Source of the DNA: Hyphomicrobium_A sp965243865
Lineage (GTDB): Bacteria > Pseudomonadota > Alphaproteobacteria > Rhizobiales > Hyphomicrobiaceae
Length of the DNA: 64,000 nt
Direction of reading: 5' to 3'
Assembly: GCF_965243865.1 (NCBI RefSeq)
Contig: NZ_OZ251603.1
Span: 124,001 to 188,000 of the forward strand
The position numbers and the translations under genes were made by a program. Positions 25,571 to 34,183 of the stretch are shown piece after piece (positions within the stretch are counted from its first letter, which is position 1; each line of letters starts with the position of its first letter). The notes beneath the pieces are model-generated. The model made no database searches. It saw nothing but the letters and a program-made list of their open reading frames with translations, and was not told where the DNA came from.

Positions 25571-28129
25571 TCAAAGGAAGCTCATCAGTTCGGATGTTGG
25601 GGATTTCACAGAGGCGGCAGCGAGGCGCTCAAAGCCCGCCTCGAGGTCGGCGATCAGTTCTTCGACGTCCTCCAAGCCAATGTGAAGGCGTAGGGCCGGG
25701 CCTTCCGCACTCCATGTGGTCGCGGTGCGGTAGCTTGTGGGATCAAACGGAATAATGAGGCTCTCATAGCCACCCCACGAGAACCCGATGCCAAAGAGCG
25801 TCAGCCCGTCGATCATCGCCCACACCGCCTCTTTGCTGGCAGGCTTGAGCACGATCGAGAACAAGCCGCTGGCCCCCAGAAAGTCACGCTCCCAGATATG
25901 GTGTTGGGGGTGACTGGGTAGGGCTGGGTGCAGCACGCGCGCTACTTCGGGCCGGCCCTCGAGCCATTTCGCCACGCGCACGGCCGACAGGTGGTGCTGC
26001 GCGAGCCGCATTGGGAGTGTGCGCAGACCGCGCATGCCCAGGTACGCCTCCTCGGAGCCTGGACAAATGCCGAGCAAGTCCTTTGTCTTTGCCACATGCT
26101 TGGCCGCAGCAGCGGTGCAGGTGATGGAGCCGAGGACAGCGTCGGCATGGCCCCCGATATACTTCGTCGCTGCCTGGATCGACACATCGACCCCGTGCTC
26201 GAACGGCTTGAAGTAGAGCGGACTGGCCCAGGTGTTGTCGATTAAGAGCCAGATTCCTCGCTCCGCAGCGACACGCGATATGGCCCGAATATCCTGCACC
26301 TCGAACGTCTGGGAGCCGGGACTTTCGCAGAAGATGAGACGCGTGTTCGGCTTCACCAGCCGTGCGATGCCATCGCCGATGAGCGGATCGTAATACGTTG
26401 TGCCGACGCCGAATTTGGCGAGGATGCCAGTGCAGAATTCGCGCGTCGGCTGATAGACCGTGTCGACCATTAGGATGTGGTCGCCGGACTTGACGAAGGC
26501 CATGATTGCAGTGGTCACGGCCTGATAGCCGGAGCCTGTCAGCGAGCAAGCTGCTCCGCCCTCGAGTTCGGCAATTGCTTCTTCGAGTGCTCGCACGGTC
26601 GGCGTCGACTTCCGCCCATAGACGTAGGGCTGATCGCCATTGACGAACTTCTCCGCCGTAGGGAAGAGCACCGTTGAACCACGGAACACGGGCGCGTTGA
26701 GGAACCCGAAGTTGGCCCCGGGAACCCGCCCCGCATGCGCAACCTTGGTCTGCGGCGTCCGCGGCCGCGGAGGTACGTGAAAAGCTGGCCCCGGCGGTAA
26801 CTCAGCCAATGCATGTGTGCTCGTCGGATGAACCGTTGCGTCGGTCGCGATGCAGGGTTTGTCGGCGATACCCGATTGCGGCGACCGCCTCTCGCGCGCA
26901 AAGGCCATCCCCCGTGGGCCTTCAACCCAGACAACGACGAGAAATGCGAGAACGCTCAGCCCTAATTGGCCCAACGCGAGCGGGAGCACAGTGCCATCGA
27001 AAAGGTGCCCCACAACACCACCCGCGAGAGCAGCGATCCCAGTCGTAACGCATCCGACCACAGACGCGGCCATGCCGGCGTTGTCGCCCTGTGGCTCCAT
27101 GGCCAAACTATTGAAGTTCGGCGCCACGAAGCCGAAGAGCAACGATAGGATCATCATAGCGGCCACAAATGGCCACAGGCCCACGGGCCCAAAAACCGCC
27201 TCGAGCACGAATACCGCGGCAATCACGACGAAGCTCGCAAGAGATGCGTGAGACAGCATCCGGACGCCAACGCGGCTGATGAGCATGGCATTGGTGATGG
27301 ACGCGCCTGCGATCATTATCGCGGTGGCGGCGAATGCCAGCGGGAACAGCTCCCCGAGGCCGAAGACATCGACGAATATCTGCTGCGCGCTTGAAATGTA
27401 GGCCAAGACGCATCCCAGCATCAAACCAGCTGCCACCGCATAGCCGGTCGTTTGACGCGTGCCGAGCGCGCCACGGAGCGCCAGCATGAGGGTGAGCGGT
27501 TCGGCTGCAAAGGTTCGCTTCGTCTCCGGCAGCCGCAAGCACCATAGAGATAGACCGATGCCAGCGACGACCAGAAAGTCGAATATCCAGCGCCACGTTC
27601 CAGCATGCAGCAGTCCAAGGCCAATAGTCGGTGCGAGGACTGGAATGCTAAAGAACACTGCCATCGCTAGCGACATTATGCGCGCCATCTCTCGCCCAAC
27701 GTAGCGGTCTCGCACCAGTGCGATAGCAATCACACGCGGCGCGGCGGCACCGATGCCCTGTACGGCACGGGCCGCTAACATGGACTGCTCGTCGAACGAC
27801 AAGGCTGCCGCTATCGACCCACCAACGAAGATGGTCATGCCCGCGAGAAGCACCGGCTTGCGGCCGTAGAGGTCTGACAATCTTCCAAACACCAACTGGC
27901 CGATCGCGAACGCCAGCAGATAGACGATGATGATGCTCTGCCGATCGTTCGCTTCGGCGATGCCGAGCGCCGCGCCGACCTCCGGCAATGCGGGCAGCAT
28001 GATGCCGATCGACAGGGCTGTGAGCGCCATCATGCAGGCCACCAGGCCGATGAACTCTCGCTGCCTCATCCTGCCGTCGACCAATGCGGCGGCTCCGAGA
28101 AACTGGTCGTATGGCTGTCGAGCGTTCAT
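25571..28129 (-). CDS. Fusion of MFS drug/amino-acid transporter and cystathionine beta-lyase
   Basis: A single 852-residue frame with two full domains. Residues 24-405 form a 12-helix Bcr/CflA-type MFS transporter with motif A at GRLSDLYGRK. A polar linker of about 55 residues rich in Pro follows. Residues 461-840 form a complete Cys/Met-metabolism PLP enzyme closest to cystathionine beta-lyase (MetC): it has TKVAHAGR, YGRKSTPT (phosphate binding), and ATKYIGGH with the PLP Lys656. Such a fusion would couple import or export to C-S lyase chemistry at the membrane. No frameshift or stop interrupts the junction. Substrate unknown; it is coupled to threonine aldolase. Confidence 0.9.
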   Translation of the reverse strand: MNARQPYDQFLGAAALVDGRMRQREFIGLVACMMALTALSIGIMLPALPEVGAALGIAEANDRQSIIIVYLLAFAIGQLVFGRLSDLYGRKPVLLAGMTIFVGGSIAAALSFDEQSMLAARAVQGIGAAAPRVIAIALVRDRYVGREMARIMSLAMAVFFSIPVLAPTIGLGLLHAGTWRWIFDFLVVAGIGLSLWCLRLPETKRTFAAEPLTLMLALRGALGTRQTTGYAVAAGLMLGCVLAYISSAQQIFVDVFGLGELFPLAFAATAIMIAGASITNAMLISRVGVRMLSHASLASFVVIAAVFVLEAVFGPVGLWPFVAAMMILSLLFGFVAPNFNSLAMEPQGDNAGMAASVVGCVTTGIAALAGGVVGHLFDGTVLPLALGQLGLSVLAFLVVVWVEGPRGMAFARERRSPQSGIADKPCIATDATVHPTSTHALAELPPGPAFHVPPRPRTPQTKVAHAGRVPGANFGFLNAPVFRGSTVLFPTAEKFVNGDQPYVYGRKSTPTVRALEEAIAELEGGAACSLTGSGYQAVTTAIMAFVKSGDHILMVDTVYQPTREFCTGILAKFGVGTTYYDPLIGDGIARLVKPNTRLIFCESPGSQTFEVQDIRAISRVAAERGIWLLIDNTWASPLYFKPFEHGVDVSIQAATKYIGGHADAVLGSITCTAAAAKHVAKTKDLLGICPGSEEAYLGMRGLRTLPMRLAQHHLSAVRVAKWLEGRPEVARVLHPALPSHPQHHIWERDFLGASGLFSIVLKPASKEAVWAMIDGLTLFGIGFSWGGYESLIIPFDPTSYRTATTWSAEGPALRLHIGLEDVEELIADLEAGFERLAAASVKSPTSELMSFL

Positions 28130-28852
28130 GGAACTCTGGGAATGAAATGGCTATGGATGGCACAAGAAGAGCATGGTGTTATGTATCAAATAGTATTTGA
28201 GGTATTCCATACCCTATATGCAGCGACGCTTAGAAAATAGACGAGTGTGGCAGATTTGTACTTGGGGGCGAGCTGGCCACGCAATCCATCATCGGCAGCG
28301 CCGTCGGCGCCAGACCCGAAGGCGACGATACGGTCGGACGCGCACGCTTGGAGATGTGGCAACGATCTTCCTTTGGCTTTGCTTCAGCTCTCCAGACGCA
28401 GCCATTGACGACCAGTCTTCGACCGTCGACCCGTCGCCGCCACGAAGCCTCTCAATTGGTGGGGAATGCGCTTGATCTTAGAGTTCGTGCGCCGACGCGA
28501 TGGCGAATGCAGGCGTGCACGGTTTCAATTGTTCCGCGCCGATCAGCCGGATCGCAAAAGGGCTTGTCTAAAAAGAAATTGTGGTGGGGCCGCCCCAGCT
28601 CAGCATTGAGCTGCGCCCCGTCCATTTGGGGCGGTGCTGTGCTTCCGTGCGCGACGAGCACTTTTGTGCGAACAGACGCATCGCCCAAAAAGCTGACGCT
28701 TCGGGGCGCTCCGTGCGGCTTCAAAAACTCCACTATGCCGCGGTGCAAAATCCCGGCGCAGGTTGGCCAGCTGTGCCTCTACGGCTCAATCAATCAGCCG
28801 GCATGCGCACACGCGAATTGCGATGTGCGCTTGCCAGCCCCGCCGAGTGCTT
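28130..28852. other. 720-base intergenic stretch without a recognised gene
   Basis: This stretch lies between the start of the transporter-lyase gene and the end of the RidA gene. Open frames occur on both strands, but none has a good start site or a familiar product. A palindrome at 28186-28200 is listed separately. Around 28590-28635 nested inverted repeats occur: CCGCCCC with GGGGCGG enclosing AGCTCA-GCAT-TGAGCT. They could be terminators or relics of an inserted element. Confidence 0.4.
28186..28200. promoter_or_regulatory. Perfect palindrome upstream of the MFS-lyase gene
   Basis: TCAAATA-G-TATTTGA is a perfect 7+1+7 palindrome 57 bases upstream of the fusion gene start, in an AT-rich stretch. 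It has the size and position of an operator for a dimeric repressor or activator. The cognate regulator is not identifiable here. Confidence 0.5.
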
Positions 28853-29239
28853 TCAAGTCAGCTTTGCGTAGGCCTCGATCTCGACCTTCTGCCAGGGGCG
28901 TAACATCGAGGTGACCTGAACCAGCGTGCTGGCGGGACGGACCTCCCCAAAGACCTCGCGGTGGGCGCGGGCGACGTGGTCGGCGTCGGATATCTCCCGT
29001 ACGTAGACGACCGTGCGCACCACATCCCTGATGGCTCCACCGGCATCGACCAACGCCTTTCCGATGATCTCGAGGGCAGCACGGGCCTGCTCGTAGGCGT
29101 TGCTCGTCTCGTGCGTGACCGGAGCGCACGTACCGGAAACATGAATGTCGGCGCCAACGCGCACCGCGCGAGAGTAGCCGAAAATCTCCTCATAGGCGCC
29201 GCCGGACGAGATGTTGTTGCGCGTTATTGTCGTCGACAT
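28853..29239 (-). CDS. RidA-family enamine/imine deaminase
   Basis: A 128-residue RidA (YjgF/YER057c/UK114) protein that hydrolyses reactive enamines and imines made by PLP or flavin enzymes. The C-terminal half has DVVRTVVYVREISD, with the substrate-binding Arg, and RPASTLVQVTSMLRPWQKVEIEAYA. ATG at 29239 has AGGGAGAAAAAA directly upstream; the much longer frame is spurious. It lies 17 bases after the FAD amine oxidase gene, so it probably removes the imine product of that oxidase. Confidence 0.93.
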   Translation of the reverse strand: MSTTITRNNISSGGAYEEIFGYSRAVRVGADIHVSGTCAPVTHETSNAYEQARAALEIIGKALVDAGGAIRDVVRTVVYVREISDADHVARAHREVFGEVRPASTLVQVTSMLRPWQKVEIEAYAKLT

Positions 29240-29256
29240 TTTTTTCTCCCTTGGTC

Positions 29257-30594
29257 CTAAAGGTTCGTCGCATCGCGGAAGCGGTACCAGGTCTCGACGG
29301 CGGGCACCGCGCGCTTGGCGATCGGATGAGCGGGGAACGCCGGGAATGTCAGATCGTCGAATGCGGTACGGCCGTCTTTCCTGCCGAGTACCTGCAGAGC
29401 GATCCTGTGTCCGAAGTAGGTCGCGCGCGACACGCCGGTACCGCAATAGCCGAGGGCATAGTGCAGGCCGGCCGCGGTTCGGCCGAGGTGGGGAATCTCG
29501 TCGTAAGTGTAGCCGATGAGGCCGCTCCACGCGTGGGTAACAGGGACGTCGCCGATCTCCGGGAAAACGCGCAACATGTCCTCGGCGAGGTGGCCGTATG
29601 CGCGCGGAGAGTTTGCCGCCGCGAGCCGGCCGACGCGACCACCCCAGATGATGCGGCGCGCACCTGGCGCAACGCGGAAGTAATAGAACACCCGGTTCGT
29701 ATTTCCGTAGACACGACTTTTGGGGAGCAGGCGATCGAGCGTCGCTTGCGGGATCTCGCCAGTGGCGATCAGTCCGGAGCCGACGGGCACGATGCGGCGC
29801 TTGAGTTCGGGGACGAGAGCGTCCGTATAGCCGTTGGTGGCAATGATGACGTCGCGGGCGCGCGTCTCGCCGCGGGCGGTGAGCAGGCGAAAGCCGCCAG
29901 GTTCGCGCGCGATTTCGAGCACGGCGGCGTTGCCGATCACGCGACCGCCCTTTGCGTTGACCCGTGCCAGCAATCCAGCGTGGTAGAGGCCGGGATGGAG
30001 CGAGGCATCCTGCGGGAGCACGGAGCCGCCGCAGAAGGCGTCCGAGGCGATCTCCGACGCCTGCTCGGAGCGTGGCACCATGAAGCTCTCGACGCCCGCG
30101 ATGCGCTTCAAATCATCCATGTCGCGAGCCATCGCCTCGTAGTGCGCGGGTCTGATCGCGCCGCGAAAGCGACCGCAGCGGCGGAAGTCGCAATCAATCT
30201 TCTCGGAGGCGACGAGCCGGTCGATGTAATCGAGCATGGCGGTGCCTTCGCGGATCATCGCGACGGCCTTGGCCTCGCCGCGCATGGCGACCAGCGTCTT
30301 GACGCGGAACTTCTGATTGCCGCTGCCTATCTGACCGCCGTTGCGCGTGGAGGCGCCGAAGCCGGGAGCGTCACGATCGAAGACGACCGCGCCCGAACCG
30401 TTGTCGAGGAGCGTGTTTGCTGCCGACAGGCCCGTGAAGCCTGAGCCGACGATCGCCACGTCGCACTTCTTCGGCACGGGAATATCTTCGCTTGCGCGCG
30501 GAGCTTCGTCCCACCAATACGGCTGATACCTGAGCCCAGTGTCACCGCGAAAGCCGCCGGCTGCGAGCTGGCTCGCGCTGATCGATGCCTTCAT
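29257..30594 (-). CDS. FAD-dependent amine/amino-acid oxidoreductase (PuuB/DadA-like)
   Basis: A 445-residue flavoprotein of the glycine/D-amino-acid oxidase family. The dinucleotide-binding motif VAIVGSGFTGLSAANTL starts at about residue 48 and TRNGGQIG follows. The C-terminal HAWSGLIGYTYDEIPHLG segment closes the FAD site. It is close to gamma-glutamylputrescine oxidoreductase (PuuB) and related amine oxidases. ATG at 30594 has AGGGAAG upstream. It shares a unit with RidA and lies beside an XRE-cupin regulator and an APC permease, the same gene types as in putrescine catabolic loci. Confidence 0.9.
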   Translation of the reverse strand: MKASISASQLAAGGFRGDTGLRYQPYWWDEAPRASEDIPVPKKCDVAIVGSGFTGLSAANTLLDNGSGAVVFDRDAPGFGASTRNGGQIGSGNQKFRVKTLVAMRGEAKAVAMIREGTAMLDYIDRLVASEKIDCDFRRCGRFRGAIRPAHYEAMARDMDDLKRIAGVESFMVPRSEQASEIASDAFCGGSVLPQDASLHPGLYHAGLLARVNAKGGRVIGNAAVLEIAREPGGFRLLTARGETRARDVIIATNGYTDALVPELKRRIVPVGSGLIATGEIPQATLDRLLPKSRVYGNTNRVFYYFRVAPGARRIIWGGRVGRLAAANSPRAYGHLAEDMLRVFPEIGDVPVTHAWSGLIGYTYDEIPHLGRTAAGLHYALGYCGTGVSRATYFGHRIALQVLGRKDGRTAFDDLTFPAFPAHPIAKRAVPAVETWYRFRDATNL

Positions 30595-30646
30595 CACGCC
30601 TTCCCTGCAGAACCCTTCTTGTTCTGTTGCGCTTGGTACAAGTATT

Positions 30647-30661
30647 TTGCATGGCATGCAA
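30647..30661. promoter_or_regulatory. Palindromic operator candidate before the amine oxidase operon
   Basis: TTGCATG-G-CATGCAA is a perfect 7+1+7 palindrome centred 60 bases upstream of the oxidase start. The half-site TTGCAT/ATGCAA recurs twice between the XRE-cupin regulator and the permease (31567-31592), which suggests that the regulator binds both places. Confidence 0.55.
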
Positions 30662-30749
30662 TAGTGGTGCGAGGCTCACGCCGCGCTCGCATGAGGGCGG
30701 CGGGTTCTAATGTCGCGCAAAACGACTGCAGGCCTTCTTGCCGCCGGCG

Positions 30750-31424
30750 CTATTCGGCGTAGACGATGATGGCGAGGAAGCGAACGCGCTCGTCGAGGAC
30801 CTTTTCGGGACCATGGACGACATTGCCCGAGAAGGTGAAAGCGTCGCCTGGCTCGATCAGATAGACCTGCTCGCCGAAGCGATACTCCATGCGCCCCTGG
30901 AGCATATAGATGAACTCGGTACCGGGGTGCGAGAAGCGCGGGAACGTTTCGCTCTTCTTATCCAGCTCGATGAAGAACGGCTCGAAGAGCTTGCGCGGGC
31001 CGCGGTCGTAGGAAAGCAGGCGATAGGTGTGGCCGTACTTTGTGCCGACGCGCACAACCTCCATCTGCTCCGCCTTCTTGACGAGCTGAGCGCTTCCCTG
31101 ACGTGACTCCGACTCGCGGAAGAGTTCGGAGAGGTTGACCCCCACCGCAGCCGCGATGCGTTCCAGTGCGTCGAGGCTTGCCGATGCCATACCGTTCTCG
31201 ATCCGGCTGAGCATGGCACTCGAGAGGCCGGCACCGGTGCTGAGATCCGAAAGGGTGAGGTTGGCCTCGAGGCGCCGCCGCTTAACCGCGGCACCGATGC
31301 GCGATTCGAGCGGCAGGTTGGCCTGTTCGCCCTTGACGTCGGGCTCGGCCGGGACGGGTGCACGCCGCGTAGAAGCCGACGGCTTGGCACGGCGGGGCAT
31401 CGACTTCCTCACAGGTTTCGTCAT
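30750..31424 (-). CDS. XRE-family regulator with C-terminal cupin (PuuR-like)
   Basis: A 224-residue transcription factor. A basic N-terminal tail is followed by an XRE helix-turn-helix at about 42-96 (RRLEANLTLSDLSTGAGLS, SRIENG) and a cupin sensor domain at about 150-220 with HPGTEFIYMLQG and PGDAF motifs. Regulators of this design, such as PuuR, sense amines or amino acids. ATG at 31424 follows GAGAGGGGGCGGCC. It diverges from the APC permease and lies beyond the end of the oxidase/RidA operon promoter. Shared palindromic half-sites suggest that it controls both neighbours. Confidence 0.9.
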   Translation of the reverse strand: MTKPVRKSMPRRAKPSASTRRAPVPAEPDVKGEQANLPLESRIGAAVKRRRLEANLTLSDLSTGAGLSSAMLSRIENGMASASLDALERIAAAVGVNLSELFRESESRQGSAQLVKKAEQMEVVRVGTKYGHTYRLLSYDRGPRKLFEPFFIELDKKSETFPRFSHPGTEFIYMLQGRMEYRFGEQVYLIEPGDAFTFSGNVVHGPEKVLDERVRFLAIIVYAE

Positions 31425-31566
31425 GGCCGCCCCCTCTCATATCAGTCAATTGAATGTCCCAACCCGCGCAGACCACACGTTGCAAGCGCCGAAGCGACAT
31501 TCTCAATCGCCACCCCTACCAAAGTCTAATGCTTGCGCTACCTGCAACTTTTTTGCGGTTCGCACG

Positions 31567-31592
31567 ATGCAAATTACTTGCGTGTGATGCAA
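31567..31592. promoter_or_regulatory. Repeated ATGCAA half-sites upstream of the permease
   Basis: Two ATGCAA copies begin exactly 20 bases apart (31567 and 31587), two helical turns, in the divergent region between the XRE-cupin regulator and the permease. They match the half-site of the palindrome at 30647-30661. A second perfect palindrome, GGCACGT-CA-ACGTGCC, lies at 31622-31637, just before the permease start. Confidence 0.45.
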
Positions 31593-31658
31593 CTCCGCGA
31601 AATTATGTCGCGCGTAGATGAGGCACGTCAACGTGCCCATGGGAGATGGGAGACCCAA

Positions 31659-33413
31659 ATGACCTTGGCGGCAGATAATCGTGAGATGGCGGGCGCGCCG
31701 GCGCATACGGAGCCGGGAGGCTTGCACCGGACCATCGACTGGAAGGGCGCTTTCTGGATCGCCAGCGGCGTTCCTGCGCTGGTGCTCATCTCCATCGGTG
31801 GGATGGGCGCGACTGCGGGTAAGCTGGCGTTCCTGGTGTGGACGATCTCCGTCGTGATGGGCTTCCTGCAGGCCTACAGCTACGCGGAGATCGCCGGGCT
31901 CTTTTCAAACAAGTCGGGTGGCGCGGCGGTGTACGGCGCTGCGGCCTGGCTGCGGTACAGCAAGCTGATCGCGCCGCTGTCGGTGTGGTGCAACTGGTTC
32001 GCGTGGACGCCGGTGCTTTCACTGGGTTGCGCCATCGCCGCGGGCTACATCCTCAATGCGATGGCGCCGATACCGGTGTTCTCGCCGGATTCGCCGCAGG
32101 TGGTGGCTTGGTTGCACGACATGGCCAACGCTGCTGCGATTGCCGGAAAATCCGGTGAAGAGGCCGCGAAGATCGCAATCGCCGCCGTCACAGATTCAGC
32201 AACGCCCGCGCTGCGTACATTCAAGCTCGTCGAGTTCAGCTTCTTCGGCCTTGCCAAGATCGAGGTCGGCGCGACGTTCTTCATCGGCGCCATCCTCATG
32301 CTCGTCGCGTTCGCGATTCAGCATCGCGGCATTCTGGGCACGGCTCGCATCCAGATGTGGATCGGATTGCTCGTTGTCGTGCCGATGCTCATCGTGGGTA
32401 TCGTTCCGTTTTTCAACGGCGGCGTGAACTATCAGAATTTCACGCCGCTCGTGCCGCCGAACGGGGAGTGGAACAATTTCGGCTGGACGTTCTTCCTCGG
32501 CGCACTCTTTATCGCCGGCTGGTCGACGTATGCGTTCGAGACGGCGGTATGCTACACGCGCGAATTCCGCAATCCGAAGACCGATACGAAGAAAGCAATC
32601 ATTGCCGCTGGCGCGCTTTGCGTCGTCCTCTACTCGCTTGTCGCGACGGCCTTCCAGGGTCACCTCGGGCTTGAGGGCATGACGCAACCGGGGATCGTCG
32701 ACGGGACGGGCGTTGCAGCGGCCATGGGCGACATGGTCGGCGGCGGCAATGTCATCATCGTTCATCTTCTGGAGATGATGATGATCCTCGCGCTCGTCCT
32801 CGCCATCATGATGGCCATGGCGGGATCGTCGCGCACGCTCTACCAGGGCGGTGTCGATGGCTGGCTGCCGAAGTATCTCGGCCACGTCAACGAGCACGGC
32901 GCCCCAACGCGGGCGATGTGGACGGACCTCGTGTTCAATCTGGGCCTGCTGACGTTCGCCGCGTCGGACGCATCGGCGTACTATCTGATCCTGTCGATCT
33001 CCAATGTCGGGTACATGATCTTCATCTTCCTGAACCTGCAGGCGACGTGGATTCATCGTATCGACAGCCCGCAGATTCCGCGACCGTACAAGGCACCGAA
33101 CTGGCTCGTGGGCGTCAACGCTCTGTTGGGCTTCGTGAACCTCGTGCTGATGGGTGCCGGCGCCAAAGTGTGGGGCAATCCGAACGCGCTTTGGTACGGC
33201 CTCGCCTTCGCGGCGCTGATCATCCCCGTGTTTCTGTTCCGCCATTATGTGCAGGACCGCGGCAAGTTCCCCGACCACATGCTCGAAGATCTCAACCTCA
33301 AAAGTCAGGATCTCGGTGCGCGGAAGGCAGGCGTCCTGCCCTATCTGACACTTCTAGCCGCGGCAGCCGTCGTGATCGCGTCGAATTACTACTTCCAGCT
33401 CCCGCCAAGTTAG
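31659..33413 (+). CDS. APC-family amino acid/polyamine permease
   Basis: A 584-residue transporter with about 12-14 membrane helices and the APC superfamily fold. The N-terminal helix carries the unwound GGMGATAG segment typical of substrate binding, and ETAVCYTREFRNPKTDTKKAI in the loop is a common APC motif. A long extramembrane insertion rich in Ala lies between helices 4 and 5. ATG at 31659 has GGGAGA six bases upstream. It ends at a strong terminator. The neighbouring PuuB-like oxidase and PuuR-like regulator make putrescine or another amine the best guess. Confidence 0.9.
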   Translation: MTLAADNREMAGAPAHTEPGGLHRTIDWKGAFWIASGVPALVLISIGGMGATAGKLAFLVWTISVVMGFLQAYSYAEIAGLFSNKSGGAAVYGAAAWLRYSKLIAPLSVWCNWFAWTPVLSLGCAIAAGYILNAMAPIPVFSPDSPQVVAWLHDMANAAAIAGKSGEEAAKIAIAAVTDSATPALRTFKLVEFSFFGLAKIEVGATFFIGAILMLVAFAIQHRGILGTARIQMWIGLLVVVPMLIVGIVPFFNGGVNYQNFTPLVPPNGEWNNFGWTFFLGALFIAGWSTYAFETAVCYTREFRNPKTDTKKAIIAAGALCVVLYSLVATAFQGHLGLEGMTQPGIVDGTGVAAAMGDMVGGGNVIIVHLLEMMMILALVLAIMMAMAGSSRTLYQGGVDGWLPKYLGHVNEHGAPTRAMWTDLVFNLGLLTFAASDASAYYLILSISNVGYMIFIFLNLQATWIHRIDSPQIPRPYKAPNWLVGVNALLGFVNLVLMGAGAKVWGNPNALWYGLAFAALIIPVFLFRHYVQDRGKFPDHMLEDLNLKSQDLGARKAGVLPYLTLLAAAAVVIASNYYFQLPPS

Positions 33414-33423
33414 CGTGGAGCCG

Positions 33424-33452
33424 AAGGGCGGTCCTTCCCCTGGACCGCCCTT
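33424..33452 (+). terminator. Rho-independent terminator after the permease
   Basis: An 11-bp perfect stem (AAGGGCGGTCC with GGACCGCCCTT) and a seven-base loop lie ten bases after the permease stop. A pyrimidine-rich tail (CACCCTTTC) follows. Confidence 0.8.
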
Positions 33453-33477
33453 CACCCTTTCTAGGACTAGGATGCCA

Positions 33478-33700
33478 TCCCCGCGGCCTGCGGCACTACT
33501 CGCGTTTGGTGCTGGAGTGGATCGCCAGCAGCGGCCTGGACCCAGCGAAGTTCGGCACTCACTCGCTGCGCTGAACAAAGGCGGTGCTGATCTATCGCCG
33601 AACCGGATGATTGGTCTTCTTTCTAGAGAGACCAACAAACTTGCTCCGCGGCAGCACCTACGCCTTATTCGACGCCCGGATTCTGGCCAAACTCCCGTAG
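33478..33700 (+). pseudogene. Degraded tyrosine-recombinase remnant
   Basis: In one frame the sequence reads RHYSRLVLEWIASSGLDPAKFGTHSLR, then a TGA, then TKAVLIYRRTG and another stop. This matches the C-terminal part of a phage-type integrase, where GTHSLRRTKA is the active-site box. The first stop replaces the second Arg of that box. The following LLxxTNK-like residues in another frame suggest further decay of the region up to the catalytic Tyr. No start, N-terminal domain or attachment site remains. It is a relic of an older mobile element, unrelated to the integrase at 41972. Confidence 0.65.
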
Positions 33701-33831
33701 CTTAGTTAGCGGCCGACCCTTTTGACGCAATCGGACACGTTAGATGGCGATGCCGTGCGCGCGCAGGGTCGTAAATCACATTGAATATCTTTACCGGCAA
33801 CGGTGCTTTACTTGGCAACCGCCAAGCACTC

Positions 33832-33857
33832 GACTAGCGTTCGAGACTAGCGTTCGA
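33832..33857. repeat. Tandem 13-bp duplication
   Basis: GACTAGCGTTCGA occurs twice head to tail, immediately before a small secreted-protein gene. It is likely a slippage duplication, or possibly two binding sites. Confidence 0.7.
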
Positions 33858-33883
33858 GCAGATTTGTTCTTACGGGGGGTGCC

Positions 33884-34183
33884 ATGCAGGTCTTCAAGTT
33901 AGGATTCGTGGCCGCGGTTATGGTCTGCACACTTTCAGCGACGGCTCAGGCGGCCGATTGTACCAGGGTCGCAGCCAGTGGCGATAACGTCACCCACGAT
34001 TTGGCGGTGCTGTTCTCCACAAACGCCCTCAAGAATACGATCGCCGGGCGAGGGCTTGTAGGGAAGGGGCCGGTGAAAACCACCTGCAAATCAGGCTCGG
34101 CGATGATTGAGTGTTATTCCTCGCAGATGGCCTGTAAGGGCGGAACGCCCGCGACCTGCTTGGGTCCTTGGCTATGCTTCTGA
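33884..34183 (+). CDS. Small secreted Cys-containing protein
   Basis: A 99-residue protein with a clear signal peptide (residues 1-23, ending AQAA). The mature part has six Cys residues (CTRV, TTCKSG, IECYSS, MACKGG, ATCLG, LCF), so disulfide-bonded folding in the periplasm is likely. A GGGGGGTGCC ribosome-binding site precedes ATG 33884. I do not recognise a family. It lies alone between an integrase relic and a tRNA gene. Confidence 0.65.
   Translation: MQVFKLGFVAAVMVCTLSATAQAADCTRVAASGDNVTHDLAVLFSTNALKNTIAGRGLVGKGPVKTTCKSGSAMIECYSSQMACKGGTPATCLGPWLCF

Noticed and set aside
25571..28129. The MFS-lyase fusion as two genes joined by an error
   Set aside because: The reading frame is continuous, the linker is a plausible Pro-rich connector, and both domains are complete; no second start with a ribosome-binding site stands before the lyase part.
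28581..28871. Open frame in the 28-kb gap
   Set aside because: No ribosome-binding site or natural composition, and it overlaps the end of ridA.
29240..29530. N-terminal extension of RidA to 29530
   Set aside because: The extra residues are antisense-encoded by the oxidase gene; ATG 29239 has a textbook ribosome-binding site and the known RidA start.
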